This document shows, piece by piece, positions 22,425 through 31,798 of a stretch of 64,000 nt of DNA (its first letter is position 1; every line of letters starts with the position of its first letter). Location of the stretch: positions 2,632,501-2,696,500 of the forward strand of contig NZ_CP011388.1 in assembly GCF_001644605.1 (NCBI RefSeq), in the 5' to 3' direction. This stretch comes from Paenibacillus swuensis (GTDB lineage: Bacteria; Bacillota; Bacilli; Paenibacillales; DY6). A program made the translations under genes and the position numbers. The notes under the pieces were generated by a model. It worked only from the letters and a program-made list of their open reading frames with translations, was not told the origin of the DNA and did not search any database.

Positions 22425-22611
22425 TTTAACGAATCATGGTATCACTATGGGGCCCAAATGAGCCGCTTTAGAGATGTAACGAATTCTCACAGCTTTAAAG
22501 CTGTCATCTGGTGTATTTACCGGAGGAATAGGAGTTGTAAAGTTATGAGGATTCGTTATAATGGCGCAGACCTCTAAAAAAAGGCAATTAGTGTTAAGAG
22601 GATTCGTTAGC
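22425..22611. repeat. Degenerate half-sites upstream of palindrome array 1
   Basis: Two TAACGAAT boxes lie 50 bp apart (22427 and 22477). Two GAGGATTCGTTA boxes lie 51 bp apart (22547 and 22598). They resemble decayed arms of the palindromic cores that follow and share the 50-51 bp spacing. No gene is evident in 22327-22649. Confidence 0.4.
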
Positions 22612-22649
22612 ACAGTTGGAATGTTGGAAATAATTCCAGCTGGCGAAAT

Positions 22650-23053
22650 GGTAGTGATAACGCGACAAATGATGCAGCTCCCTACTCGCAAAGACTCAAT
22701 AGCAGCGATAACGCTACAAATGCCGGTGCGCAATCCGCAAATCGACTGCCCCGCCGGTCATAGTAGCGAAATCGCTACAAATGGAGCCGTGCGCGGCTCC
22801 CACAGCCAGAATAGTAGCGATAACGCTACAAATGCCGGTGCGCAATCCGAAAATCGACTGCCCCGCCGGTCATAGTAGCGAAATCGCTACAAAAGGAGCA
22901 GGGCGCGGCTCCCACAGCCAGAATAGTAGCGATAACGCTACAAATGCCGGTGCGCATTCCGAAAATTGACTGCCCCGAAGGAGATAGTAGCGAAATCGCT
23001 ACAAATGGAGCCGTGCGCGGCTCCCAGAGCCAGAATAGTAGCGATAACGCTAC
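22650..23053. repeat. Tandem palindrome array 1 (8 cores, 112 bp period)
   Basis: Eight copies of a palindromic core, type AGTAGCGATAACGCTAC or AGTAGCGAAATCGCTAC, begin at 22650 (decayed), 22701, 22762, 22813, 22874, 22925, 22986 and 23037. Core-to-core distances are 51, 61, 51, 61, 51, 61, 51. The whole 112 bp unit repeats nearly exactly three times from 22699. The 51 bp interval carries its own inverted repeat GGAGCC...GGCTCC. Short open frames across it reflect the repeat and are not called as genes. Confidence 0.93.
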
Positions 23054-23220
23054 AAATGCCGGCACATGACACCCGCGCCAAGCACGGAACCGCTCAGCTG
23101 AAGCAACGGTTTATCTCCAGCACTGAAACCTTTCTACCTTTATCGACGTCAGAGGCATTGAACAAGGGTTGAGCGTCAAGAATCCTTGCCATACTAACTT
23201 AGACTCGAAGGGAGAAATCA

Positions 23221-24339
23221 ATGATGAATAAACAAAAATTATTAATTCTAGTAACAAGCGTAGGCTTGCTTAGCACAACGGCTGTGGTGGGTGCGAACGG
23301 GCTTTTGGAAAAGGTGAAAGGGATCGTAAGGAATGATATCGTCGTATCTATAGACGGAACAGACACTGCGCTCCATCCTGTATACATTAACGGCAAAGCT
23401 TATCTCCCGGCTCGCGACACAGCTGCGGCTTTAGGCTACGGCTTGAGCTACAACATCAAAGATAAAGAAATTCAGATTCAAGGCAACGGCGACGGCCAAG
23501 AGGAGGCGGCCTTGATGCAGACGCAAGGGGTAATCGCAAGCGTAACACCGATTGACCAATACGTGCGCATCGAGGTTCTCGGTCACGGACCGAACAGTTG
23601 GATCATGCTTAATGTGGACAAGGAGACGGTACTGACTTCTCGCAGCGGTCAAGCGGTTACAGCCAAGGACCTCAAAGCAGGTATGCATGTATACGCGAAA
23701 TACGGCCCTGTAATGGCCATGAGCTACCCGGGACAATCCCATGCCGTAAGTGTTGAGGTTATGGAAGAACGCCTGATTAAAGAGCAAGCAATCTTTACGG
23801 TGAAGAAAGGCGATGACGGTTGGCAAATTCAGTTCGGCGAACTCAAGGACGGGGTCGAAGTGCCTAGCCTGACGTTGAATGCGGGGAAAGAAACAATGCT
23901 CATCTCGGCGGAAGGGCAACCGGTCGAGTGGTCGCAGCTGAAGCCGGGCACGAAAGTCCGCGCCTACTACGGTCCGATCATGACTAAGAGCATTCCGCCG
24001 CAAAGCCCGGCACACGTCATTGTGGTGTTGGAAGAACAATTGGATGCCGCAAGCGTGAAAGAGTACAGAGACCTGGGATGGAAGCACGTGCCGGATGCGG
24101 AGAAGAAGCACCTGATTACCAAGAAAGAGGAAGCGCAAGTTAGCATCTTTCCTGCCAAAGGCGCTGGTATCATGACTTATACGGAACAGCAGAAGAAGCT
24201 TTTAGCTGAAATTGTGGCGAAGAACGGCAATCTGGTATCTGTAAATTACACAACGGATCAGGATGCTCTGCTCGGACCGTTAATGGTTGTGTTCGACGCC
24301 GAAACGAAGGAACATATCGGATTTTTCGTAAGAAAATAA
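23221..24339 (+). CDS. Secreted stalk-domain (copper amine oxidase N-terminal-like) protein
   Basis: A 372-residue protein with an N-terminal signal or anchor segment (LLILVTSVGLLSTTAVVGA). A copper-amine-oxidase N-terminal-like (stalk) domain follows at about 37-95 (PVYINGKAYLPARDTAAALG). Two internally similar halves follow, each with a VTAKDLKAGMHVYAKYGPVM or VEWSQLKPGTKVRAYYGPIM segment and a closing valine-rich strand, suggesting an internal duplication at about 100-185 and 185-275. The extreme C terminus is a separate small domain. Stalk domains are common in secreted Paenibacillus proteins and do not imply copper or oxidase activity. Two adjacent ATG codons share the AAGGGAG site. It is a lone gene between palindrome array 1 and a terminator; its function is unknown. 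Confidence 0.8.
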   Translation: MMNKQKLLILVTSVGLLSTTAVVGANGLLEKVKGIVRNDIVVSIDGTDTALHPVYINGKAYLPARDTAAALGYGLSYNIKDKEIQIQGNGDGQEEAALMQTQGVIASVTPIDQYVRIEVLGHGPNSWIMLNVDKETVLTSRSGQAVTAKDLKAGMHVYAKYGPVMAMSYPGQSHAVSVEVMEERLIKEQAIFTVKKGDDGWQIQFGELKDGVEVPSLTLNAGKETMLISAEGQPVEWSQLKPGTKVRAYYGPIMTKSIPPQSPAHVIVVLEEQLDAASVKEYRDLGWKHVPDAEKKHLITKKEEAQVSIFPAKGAGIMTYTEQQKKLLAEIVAKNGNLVSVNYTTDQDALLGPLMVVFDAETKEHIGFFVRK

Positions 24340-24371
24340 CCAACATAAACACGAGTAACATGTTTCGTCAA

Positions 24372-24419
24372 AAGCCAAGCTTGGTCCCTGGATTCGGGGT
24401 CAGGGCTTGGCTTTCTTTT
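24372..24419 (+). terminator. Terminator after stalk-domain gene
   Basis: AAAGCCAAGC pairs with GCTTGGCTTT around a loop with a further CCCTG/CAGGG stem, then TCTTTT. Confidence 0.85.
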
Positions 24420-24513
24420 GGGCGGAGAGGGTGAAGAAGAGTTTAGGTATTAGGTCGGAACTGTGGTATACTCTCCTTAATTACAACCTATAAGAATTTA
24501 CCGGAGGTGCCTT

Positions 24514-26259
24514 ATGATCAAAGAAACAAAGCTTATGGCCAAAGCTCCCAAGCCTAAAGTGATTTCCGTGCGGATGGATGCCGCGTTCTTCTTCGAGCGT
24601 GCCGTTCAGTCGATGGATCGGTTTCATTACGATAAGGCATTAAAGTATTTTCGGCGCGCAGCCGAGTATGAGCCGGACAATCCGGTGAATCACTGCAATA
24701 CTGCGGGAATTCTGTCGGAGCTGGGTAACTATGAGGAATCCAATCGCATCCTGAAGCAAGTGCTGGAAGAGATCGATCCGGAGATGACGGAATGTTATTT
24801 CTACATGGCCAACAATTACGCCAACATGGAGAATTTCGAATCGGCGGAGCGGGAACTAATTCGATATCTGGAACAAGATGCCGAAGGCCATTACCTGGAA
24901 GAAGCCGAAGAGATGATGGAATTTCTGAGCACTGAAATGGAAAGACCCGCTAAGCAGGTAACGATCAAGAGCAGAGAAGGACTGAATGAACACGATAAGG
25001 CGCGCTCCCTCCTGGAAGAAGGGAAGTTTGCCGAAGCGGTTCGTGTCCTGGAGCAATTGATCAGTAAGCATCCGGAATTTATGGCTGCCCGAAATAATCT
25101 GGCATTAGCCTATTACTATATGGGGTACTTCGACAAGTCTACGGAAACCATTCATCAGGTGCTGGAGATGGAACCCGGGAACCTGCATGCGTTATGCAAC
25201 ATGGCGATCTTCTATCAAAATTTGGAGAAGCACGAACCCCTGCAGGAATTAGTCGAGGTGTTGAAGAAAACCTACCCGTTTCATCAGGAACATGTGTTCA
25301 AGTTGGCTACCACGATGGGGATTCTGGGCGAGCATGAGACAGCTTACCGGCATTTCCGCCGTCTGTTGAAGGACTCGGAGGCTTTCGCCGATCCAAGCCT
25401 GCACCACTACACAGCGGTGGCCGCTTGCAATATCGGCCGTTTCGACGATGCCGCAAGGCATTGGATGCAAACGCAGAAGCTGGACTCGGGGTCTGAAATT
25501 CCGCGTTTTTTCATGAGCCAGTTGAACGAGATTCGCAAGGATCCTTCCAAGCGGCCATTGAACTATCACTATCATCTGCCTTTCGAAGAGCAGTTTCAGT
25601 TGCTTGAGAAATCTTCCAAAGACGGCATTCCGGATCACATGAAGCGGGACCCTCTTGTGCGATCTTCGTTTTTCTGGGCGCTCCGCCACGGTGATCACGA
25701 GACGAAGCTCCAGGTCATTCAGGCGCTTGGCATGCTGGCGGACAGCGAAGTGAAGGACGCGTTGCGCGCTTTTATTCTGGAACCGGACGAGGATGAATAT
25801 TTAAAAAAGGTGGCCATCTTTGTGTTGCGTACGATCGGACTGAAAGAGCCTATACACGCTCACCTTGAAGGCAAGCCGACCGTAGTTCACGCCATGACGT
25901 TCTCGCCTAATCTGCCGGTCTGGGAAGAGCAGTGGCAATCCGTTATGGAATTGGCGTTAACGAAGATGGACCGCCGTTATGACATGGTCCAACAGCACGA
26001 TCTGCAAACGCTGTGGGTGGAGTATCTGTCCCGCGTCTATCCGAACGCGCCCAAGATTGTGAAGATGGAGGGCTGGGCAGCCGCGCTGGAATACCTGACA
26101 GCGAAGATGCACCGCCGCACCATCTCTTATCATGAGGTGGCGAGTCTGTACGGCGCTTCCATCACTACCATCAGTAAATATGTGAAGCTAATCGACGAGG
26201 CTTGCGGTATTCGGGAGAAGATGGAGGCCATTTTTCACAAATTTAATGAAAAGCTTTGA
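24514..26259 (+). CDS. TPR-repeat protein with C-terminal helix-turn-helix
   Basis: A 581-residue cytoplasmic protein. Tetratricopeptide repeats fill roughly residues 20-130 and 160-320 (FHYDKALKYFRRAAEYEPDN, GKFAEAVRVLEQLISKHPEF, GYFDKSTETIHQVLEMEPGN, each pattern typical). A central helical HEAT-like part follows (ALGMLADSEVKDALRAFILE). The last 70 residues contain a plausible helix-turn-helix (HEVASLYGASITTISKYVKL). TPR proteins act as protein-binding scaffolds, and the HTH hints at a DNA or RNA contact. A TPR gene next to trxB is also known in Bacillus (yvcD), so the neighbourhood is conserved. CCGGAGGTG precedes the ATG by 4 bp. No enzymatic motif is visible. Confidence 0.85.
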   Translation: MIKETKLMAKAPKPKVISVRMDAAFFFERAVQSMDRFHYDKALKYFRRAAEYEPDNPVNHCNTAGILSELGNYEESNRILKQVLEEIDPEMTECYFYMANNYANMENFESAERELIRYLEQDAEGHYLEEAEEMMEFLSTEMERPAKQVTIKSREGLNEHDKARSLLEEGKFAEAVRVLEQLISKHPEFMAARNNLALAYYYMGYFDKSTETIHQVLEMEPGNLHALCNMAIFYQNLEKHEPLQELVEVLKKTYPFHQEHVFKLATTMGILGEHETAYRHFRRLLKDSEAFADPSLHHYTAVAACNIGRFDDAARHWMQTQKLDSGSEIPRFFMSQLNEIRKDPSKRPLNYHYHLPFEEQFQLLEKSSKDGIPDHMKRDPLVRSSFFWALRHGDHETKLQVIQALGMLADSEVKDALRAFILEPDEDEYLKKVAIFVLRTIGLKEPIHAHLEGKPTVVHAMTFSPNLPVWEEQWQSVMELALTKMDRRYDMVQQHDLQTLWVEYLSRVYPNAPKIVKMEGWAAALEYLTAKMHRRTISYHEVASLYGASITTISKYVKLIDEACGIREKMEAIFHKFNEKL

Positions 26260-26287
26260 TTGTTAGCATGCTATATTAAGGTAAAAT
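26260..26287 (+). promoter_or_regulatory. Possible trxB promoter
   Basis: TTGTTA (26260-26265), a 16 bp spacer, TAAAAT (26282-26287). Confidence 0.45.
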
Positions 26288-26345
26288 GATTTTAGTGAAA
26301 ATGAAGCCTTGCTTCTTTTAAATATTTGTAGGAGGTCAATTCTAT

Positions 26346-27302
26346 ATGTCTACTAAGTACAAAACCATCGTCATCGGTACCGGTCCTGCGGGGCTGACAG
26401 CCGCAATCTATCTGGCGCGCGCCAACCTCAATCCTCTCATCATTGAAGGTCCTGAGCCGGGCGGACAGTTAACGACAACAACGGATGTGGAAAATTTCCC
26501 AGGCTTTCCCGACGGTATTATGGGACCGGAGCTTATGGCCAACATGCGCAAGCAAGCGGAGCGCTTCGGAGCTGAGTTCAAGACGGGCTGGGTCAATAAA
26601 GCGAACTTGTCTCAACGTCCTTTCAAACTGCAAGTTGAAGGCATGGGCGAGCTTGAAGCGGAAACAGTCATTATCTCCACAGGCGCTTCCGCTAAATATT
26701 TGGGCATCACGAATGAACGCGAGAACGTGGGCCGAGGCGTGAGCACTTGCGCCACATGCGACGGTTTTTTCTTCCGCAACAAGAAGATTATCGTTGTCGG
26801 CGGCGGCGATTCCGCCATGGAGGAAGCCAACTTCCTGACTCGCTTTGCTTCGGAAGTTCGACTGGTTCACAGACGCGACGAACTTCGCGCCTCCAAGATC
26901 ATGCAAGACCGCGCTCGCGAGAACGAGAAGGTTGCATGGAGCCTGAACCGCACGCCGCTTGAGGTTGTTGCCGGGGAGCGCGGTGTTACAGCGCTGAAGG
27001 TAAAGAACAACGAGACCGGAGAAGAAGAGCTGTTTGAGACGGACGGCATTTTCGTAGCCATCGGCCATACGCCGAATACGAAATTTCTTGAAGGCCAGGT
27101 GACCACCGATGAGACGGGCTACATCTTGGTAAAGCCGGGCACAACAGAGACGAACATCCCGGGTGTTTTCGCTTGCGGCGATGTGCAGGATCAGAAGTAC
27201 CGCCAAGCGATTACAGCAGCGGGCAGCGGTTGTATGGCCGCCCTGGACTGCGAGAAGTTTCTGGAAGGAAACATCGTTCACGACTGGAGCGTTTCCCTAT
27301 AA
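26346..27302 (+). CDS. trxB: Thioredoxin-disulfide reductase
   Basis: A 318-residue low-molecular-weight flavoprotein that uses NADPH to reduce thioredoxin. The FAD fold IVIGTGPAGLTAAIYLARA is at the N terminus. The redox disulfide CATC is at 135-138 (STCATCDG). The NADP-binding GGGDSAMEEA with HRRDELRA follows, and the C-terminal FAD motif is VFACGDVQDQKYRQAITAAG. The ribosome site TAGGAGGTC is well placed. It is followed by its own terminator, so it is a monocistronic or TPR-trxB unit. It would be expected to be induced by disulfide stress, but I see no Spx-specific signal. Confidence 0.97.
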   Translation: MSTKYKTIVIGTGPAGLTAAIYLARANLNPLIIEGPEPGGQLTTTTDVENFPGFPDGIMGPELMANMRKQAERFGAEFKTGWVNKANLSQRPFKLQVEGMGELEAETVIISTGASAKYLGITNERENVGRGVSTCATCDGFFFRNKKIIVVGGGDSAMEEANFLTRFASEVRLVHRRDELRASKIMQDRARENEKVAWSLNRTPLEVVAGERGVTALKVKNNETGEEELFETDGIFVAIGHTPNTKFLEGQVTTDETGYILVKPGTTETNIPGVFACGDVQDQKYRQAITAAGSGCMAALDCEKFLEGNIVHDWSVSL

Positions 27303-27308
27303 TGAACA

Positions 27309-27339
27309 GGACGCCAGCCGCCTAGTCGGTTGGCGTTTT
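27309..27339 (+). terminator. Terminator after trxB
   Basis: ACGCCAGCCG and CGGTTGGCGT pair around CCTAGT, then TTTT. Confidence 0.8.
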
Positions 27340-27421
27340 CTATTCAGCTATAAGAAAGCATAAGTTTAGGCCGGGACACCGTTTCACCTTTGCGTAAGTG
27401 ATATGCCGGGGGCAGTTGTTC

Positions 27422-27450
27422 TTGACCTGTAACGGGGGTTAGCTTATAGT
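27422..27450 (+). promoter_or_regulatory. Probable glk promoter
   Basis: TTGACC (27422-27427), a 17 bp spacer, TATAGT (27445-27450): a near-consensus sigma-A promoter 49 bp before the gene. Confidence 0.7.
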
Positions 27451-27498
27451 GGGAACAGTGTTATTATTCTAAACCTAACTATAGAGGTGACTTAACGA

Positions 27499-28449
27499 AT
27501 GTCAGATCACATTTACATTGGCGCGGACATTGGCGGAACCGCCATTAAGGTAGGCATATGCGATGAGAACGGCACATTGCTGCACTCATATGAAGGGCCT
27601 ACAGGTACGGAGGACGGCCAGGACGCGATCCTTGAGAACATCGCGGCTTATGTCCGCAAAATTGTAGAAGATTCACCGTTCGCATGGGAACAGGTTGCGG
27701 GTGTAGGGATCGGAATCGCGGGTTTTATGGATATTCCGACCGGGTTCATGAAGACTTCACCGAACCTTCCGCTTCGGAACGTTCCCATTAAGCAGATTCT
27801 CGAAGAGAAGCTGGGCAAGCTCGTGAAGATTAACAATGACGCCAATGTGGCGGCTTTGGGCGAAGCTTGGAGCGGCGCGGGTGCTGGCATTCCGAATGTC
27901 GTATGCTATACGCTGGGAACAGGCGTAGGCGGAGGCATCATCATCCATGGTAAAATATATGAAGGCTTTAACGGCATGGGCGGCGAGCTTGGCCATATGT
28001 CCATCGTTCCTGATCTGGAAGCCATTCAATGCGGCTGCGGCAAGATGGGTTGCCTGGAGACGGTATCCTCCGCAACGGGTATTGTGAGAATGGCTAAAGA
28101 TGCTGTGGAGCGCGGCGACCGTACTTCGCTGTCCCACATTGACAATATCACCGCGAAGGATGTATTCGACGCGGCCAAGGCGGGCGATGAAGTCGCGAAT
28201 CGTATTATTTCCCGAGCGGCATTCTACCTGGGGAAATCGATGGCGGCCATTGCTGTTGTCGTAAATCCGCAACGTTTCATTATCGGAGGCGGTCTGTCCA
28301 AAGCAGGAGAATTCCTCTTCGAGCAGATCCGTGAGGTATTCCGTAAGTTCACACCGGAGACGGCGCAGGAAGGCGTGGAGATTCTTCCGGCCATTCTTGG
28401 GAACGACGCGGGTGTAGTCGGAGCCGCCGGCCTGATTACACGATCATAA
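27499..28449 (+). CDS. glk: ROK-family glucokinase
   Basis: A 316-residue cytoplasmic sugar kinase that phosphorylates glucose with ATP, feeding non-PTS glucose into glycolysis. The N-terminal phosphate loop GADIGGTAIKVGI, the sugar-binding NNDANVAALGE, the second phosphate loop LGTGVGGGIIIHG and the ROK zinc motif CGCGKMGCLE are all present. There is no N-terminal helix-turn-helix, so it is a kinase and not a ROK repressor. It leads a run of genes for carbon-flux control (rapZ, yvcK, whiA, HPr), although 77 bp separate it from rapZ. Confidence 0.94.
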   Translation: MSDHIYIGADIGGTAIKVGICDENGTLLHSYEGPTGTEDGQDAILENIAAYVRKIVEDSPFAWEQVAGVGIGIAGFMDIPTGFMKTSPNLPLRNVPIKQILEEKLGKLVKINNDANVAALGEAWSGAGAGIPNVVCYTLGTGVGGGIIIHGKIYEGFNGMGGELGHMSIVPDLEAIQCGCGKMGCLETVSSATGIVRMAKDAVERGDRTSLSHIDNITAKDVFDAAKAGDEVANRIISRAAFYLGKSMAAIAVVVNPQRFIIGGGLSKAGEFLFEQIREVFRKFTPETAQEGVEILPAILGNDAGVVGAAGLITRS

Positions 28450-28526
28450 TCGACTTACTGTAACGAGGAAAGTGGTAATACGATTCTCGTCAAACAACCG
28501 TAATAGATCATAAGGAGGGTATCCGC

Positions 28527-29414
28527 GTGGAAGATACCGTTTCATTAGGGAAACTGGTCATTATTACAGGCATGTCGGGAGCCGGCAAGACCATTGCGGT
28601 GCAAAGCATGGAAGACCTCGGTTATTTCTGCGTGGATAATCTTCCGCCCGTTCTGATCCCCAAGTTTGCCGAGTTAATCGAGCAATCCAAGGGTAAGATC
28701 GGCAAAGTGGCGTTGGTTATTGACTTACGCGGGCGTGAGTTCTTCACTGCATTGTCGGAGTCTCTGACGTTTATTCGGGAAAACTATACGCTAAGCTACG
28801 AAATTCTGTTTCTGGATGCAACGGATTCCGTCCTGGTTCAGCGTTACAAGGAAAGCAGGAGGTTGCATCCGCTTGCGGTCGGAGGACTTCCGCTGGAGGG
28901 CATACACGCCGAACGCCGCCTGTTGGAAGAACTCAAAGGCATGGCGACGCAGATCATTGACACGGGAAGTCTGAAGCCTGTCCAGTTGAAGGAGAAGATC
29001 GCGTCCAGATTTAAAGAATCCGATAAACGCGGAATCTCCGTTAACATTACTTCATTCGGTTTTAAGTACGGAGTCCCGATCGACGCGGATCTGATTTTTG
29101 ATGTTCGTTTCTTGCCCAACCCGCATTACATCGACACCTTGAGACCTCACACCGGCATGGATCAGGATGTTTACGATTATGTCATGAAATGGCCTGAAAC
29201 GAATGTATTCCTAACGAAATTGCTGGATATGCTGCACTTTCTTATCCCGCAATATGAGAAGGAAGGCAAGAGCCAAGTCGTCATCGGGATCGGCTGCACG
29301 GGCGGCAAGCACCGTTCTGTTGCCCTTGCCGAATTTCTGGGCAAGACGCTTGGGGCCAGCGAGACTGAAAATATCCGGGTCGGCCATAGAGATTATGAGC
29401 GGGATCGGCATTAA
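28527..29414 (+). CDS. rapZ: RNase adapter / nucleotide-binding protein RapZ (YvcJ)
   Basis: A 295-residue P-loop protein, with Walker A GMSGAGKT at 15-22, a DNLPP motif soon after and the C-terminal [14 protein letters not shown]. In enterobacteria RapZ steers small-RNA control of amino-sugar synthesis. In Bacillus YvcJ binds and hydrolyses GTP and affects competence. It begins at a GTG with AAGGAGGG 6 bp upstream. It is 12 bp before yvcK, and the block rapZ-yvcK-whiA-HPr is conserved in Bacillota. Confidence 0.95.
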   Translation: MEDTVSLGKLVIITGMSGAGKTIAVQSMEDLGYFCVDNLPPVLIPKFAELIEQSKGKIGKVALVIDLRGREFFTALSESLTFIRENYTLSYEILFLDATDSVLVQRYKESRRLHPLAVGGLPLEGIHAERRLLEELKGMATQIIDTGSLKPVQLKEKIASRFKESDKRGISVNITSFGFKYGVPIDADLIFDVRFLPNPHYIDTLRPHTGMDQDVYDYVMKWPETNVFLTKLLDMLHFLIPQYEKEGKSQVVIGIGCTGGKHRSVALAEFLGKTLGASETENIRVGHRDYERDRH

Positions 29415-29426
29415 GAAGGTGAAGGC

Positions 29427-30413
29427 ATGAGCGCGGAACCGTCCTTGAAGCGACGTCCCAAGATTGTGGTTATCGGCGGAGGTACCGGTCTTTCCGTAAT
29501 GCTCCGCGGCTTGAAGGAAATGCCGCTGGATATTACCGCCATCGTTACGGTAGCGGATGACGGCGGGAGCTCAGGCATTCTCCGGAGCGAAATGCAAATG
29601 CCGCCGCCCGGCGATATTCGCAGCGTGTTAACGGCGTTGGCGGACGTTGAACCGCTCTTGTCCGAGCTGCTGCAATACCGGTTCAGCAGCGGGACGGGAT
29701 TAGCCGGACATAGTTTGGGTAATTTAATCATTGCGGCGATGACGGACATCTCCGGCGACTTCGTTACAGGCGTTCGCGAGCTAAGCCAGGTGCTTGCCGT
29801 TCGCGGCAAAGTGTTGCCGGCTTCCGGTCAGGCGATCGTGCTGAAAGCCGAGATGGAAGACGGCACGATCGTGGAAGGCGAATCGCATATTCCCAAGGCG
29901 GGCAAGCGAATCCACAGGCTGTTTATTGAACCTGCGGATGTGCAGCCGCTCGATGAAGCGCTCCGCGCCATTGAGGAAGCTGACGCCATTCTTGCGGGTC
30001 CCGGAAGCCTGTACACGAGTATTCTTCCGAACCTGCTTGTACCCAAGATGGCCGATGCGATCCTCAAATCGGAAGCGGTCAAGATCTTTGTCTGCAATGT
30101 CATGACACAGCCCGGGGAAACCGACAACTATTCGGTCAGTGATCACTTGACCGCGGTCCATCAGCATGTCGGACACCATCTGTTTGACTATGTCATTGTG
30201 AATAACGGTGAAATCCCGGAACAGGTGCAGAGTAAATATGCCGAGCAAGGCGCCAAGGCGGTTCATCTGGATTTAGAAGAGGTGACCAAGCGCGGATATA
30301 AAGTGATTGCGGACCGATTGGTGTTGTTCAGAACTTATCTGCGCCATGACGCCGGGCGTTTAAGTCAACATATCTATCAGTTAGTGGACAGCTGGATGGT
30401 ACGGAAGAGGTGA
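29427..30413 (+). CDS. yvcK: Gluconeogenesis factor YvcK (CofD-like)
   Basis: A 328-residue CofD-like protein that binds UDP-sugars. It is needed for growth on gluconeogenic substrates and for correct peptidoglycan enzyme localisation in Bacillus. Motifs are [19 protein letters not shown], the [11 protein letters not shown] loop, [26 protein letters not shown] and the late [17 protein letters not shown]. It lies 12 bp after rapZ and 7 bp before whiA. Confidence 0.95.
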   Translation: MSAEPSLKRRPKIVVIGGGTGLSVMLRGLKEMPLDITAIVTVADDGGSSGILRSEMQMPPPGDIRSVLTALADVEPLLSELLQYRFSSGTGLAGHSLGNLIIAAMTDISGDFVTGVRELSQVLAVRGKVLPASGQAIVLKAEMEDGTIVEGESHIPKAGKRIHRLFIEPADVQPLDEALRAIEEADAILAGPGSLYTSILPNLLVPKMADAILKSEAVKIFVCNVMTQPGETDNYSVSDHLTAVHQHVGHHLFDYVIVNNGEIPEQVQSKYAEQGAKAVHLDLEEVTKRGYKVIADRLVLFRTYLRHDAGRLSQHIYQLVDSWMVRKR

Positions 30414-30420
30414 TCCCCTG

Positions 30421-31350
30421 ATGTCCTTTGCGGCACAAACCAAGAAAGAATTAACGATGGTTGAAGCGGAAGACTGCTGCGAGAAGGCGGAGCTTTCCGC
30501 TTTAATAAGGATGAACGGCTCGGTGCAATTATCGAATCAGAGAGTCATCCTCGATGTCTCTACGGAGAACGCGGCGATTGCCAGACGCATCTATTCCCTC
30601 ATCAAAAAAATATACGGTATGCATACCGAGCTGTTGGTGCGCAAAAAAATGCGTCTGAAGAAGAACAATGTATACATTGTTCGGATTCCGGCCCGGGTGC
30701 AAGAGCTTCTTGCCGATTTATACATCGTTTCCGAAGGTTTTCAGTTTACCGACGGGATCGATAAAGCGGTCGTCAAGAACAGCTGCTGTATCCGCGCTTA
30801 TTTGCGCGGGGCATTCCTGGCCGGAGGGTCCGTCAACAATCCGGAAGGCTCTTCCTACCACTTGGAGATTTCCTCCATGTATGAGGAGCATTGCAAGGAA
30901 CTGGTTCGTCTTGCGAATACGTTCGACCTTAACGCGAGATGTATTGAGCGGAAGAAGGGGTTTGTATTCTACCTGAAGGAAGGCGAGAAGATCATCGAGC
31001 TTCTCAATATCATCGGGGCGCACCAAGCTCTGTTTAAGTTCGAGGATGTGCGGATTATGCGGGACATGCGAAACTCGGTCAACCGGATCGTGAACTGTGA
31101 GACCGCGAATCTGAATAAGACAATCGGCGCAGCCGTTCGCCAGATTGACAATATCAAGCTGCTTCAAAGGGAGTTGGGACTGGAGAACTTGCCGGACAAG
31201 CTTCGGGAAGTGGCGGAGATTCGTATGATGAATCCGGATCTGAACTTAACGGAAGTCGGCGAGATGTTGAAAGGCAAAGTCAGCAAGTCGGGTGTCAACC
31301 ACAGACTCCGCAAAATTGATGAACTTGCCGAAAAAATCAGAAACGGCTAG
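30421..31350 (+). CDS. whiA: DNA-binding protein WhiA
   Basis: A 309-residue protein with a LAGLIDADG homing-endonuclease-like fold lacking nuclease residues (the [20 protein letters not shown] region) and a C-terminal helix-turn-helix ([20 protein letters not shown]). WhiA governs sporulation division in Streptomyces and influences cell division and chromosome segregation in Bacillus. [15 protein letters not shown] is the family's typical start. It lies 7 bp after yvcK, with GAGGTGATCC as ribosome site. Confidence 0.95.
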   Translation: MSFAAQTKKELTMVEAEDCCEKAELSALIRMNGSVQLSNQRVILDVSTENAAIARRIYSLIKKIYGMHTELLVRKKMRLKKNNVYIVRIPARVQELLADLYIVSEGFQFTDGIDKAVVKNSCCIRAYLRGAFLAGGSVNNPEGSSYHLEISSMYEEHCKELVRLANTFDLNARCIERKKGFVFYLKEGEKIIELLNIIGAHQALFKFEDVRIMRDMRNSVNRIVNCETANLNKTIGAAVRQIDNIKLLQRELGLENLPDKLREVAEIRMMNPDLNLTEVGEMLKGKVSKSGVNHRLRKIDELAEKIRNG

Positions 31351-31366
31351 AATAGACTCTTAGACC

Positions 31367-31400
31367 TTACCAATCGTCTGTTAGACGTTTTCATTGGTAA
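31367..31400. promoter_or_regulatory. Nested inverted repeat before HPr-like gene
   Basis: TTACCAAT (31367-31374) and ATTGGTAA (31393-31400) enclose an inner CGTCT/AGACG stem. A TATAAT at 31405-31410 follows directly. It could be an operator at the promoter or a weak stop for whiA transcripts; the sequence does not decide. Confidence 0.5.
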
Positions 31401-31486
31401 ATGTTATAATAAGTATAAAATGCTTTTTTCGTCTGAATACGATGCGATAGCAGTTGTAAATTAGGTATATAGGGGGTTAGGGCTGA

Positions 31487-31756
31487 ATGACGAAGCACCC
31501 GGTAGTAGTAAAATTAAAGACAGGCTTACATGCGCGTCCCGCAGCACTGTTCGTCCAAGAGGCTAATAAGTTTTCCTCGGAGATTTTCGTGGAGAAGGAT
31601 GAGAAGAAGGTCAATGCCAAGAGTATTATGGGTATTATGAGCTTGGCGATCTCCTCTGGAACTGAAGTTTATATCAGCGCGGAAGGCCCGGATGCCGAAC
31701 AGGCTGTAAACGCTTTAGTCACACTGGTCAGCAAGGAAGAACTAGAGAACCAATAA
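31487..31756 (+). CDS. HPr-family phosphocarrier protein at the crh locus
   Basis: An 89-residue HPr-fold protein. His15 (TGLHARPAALF) and Ser46 (NAKSIMGIMSLA) are both present. In Bacillus subtilis the gene at this position, after whiA, is crh, whose product has Gln at 15 and works only as a CcpA co-regulator after HprK phosphorylates Ser46. The local sequence RPAALFVQEANKF is Crh-like, but the retained histidine means it could also carry PTS phosphate. Whether it is the organism's main HPr or a Crh is therefore open. No ptsI is next to it. AGGGGGTTAGGG precedes the ATG. Confidence 0.92.
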   Translation: MTKHPVVVKLKTGLHARPAALFVQEANKFSSEIFVEKDEKKVNAKSIMGIMSLAISSGTEVYISAEGPDAEQAVNALVTLVSKEELENQ

Positions 31757-31763
31757 GACATGC

Positions 31764-31798
31764 AAAGGGAAGCTTCATCGGAGGCTTTTCTTTTTTTT
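31764..31798 (+). terminator. Terminator after HPr-like gene
   Basis: GGAAGCTTC...GGAGGCTTTTC hairpin (imperfect) followed by eight T. Confidence 0.7.

Noticed and set aside
22561-23172. Several open frames of 60-105 codons across palindrome array 1
   Set aside because: Their sequence merely translates the 112 bp repeat (recurring NATNAGAQ-like text), and they lack ribosome sites.
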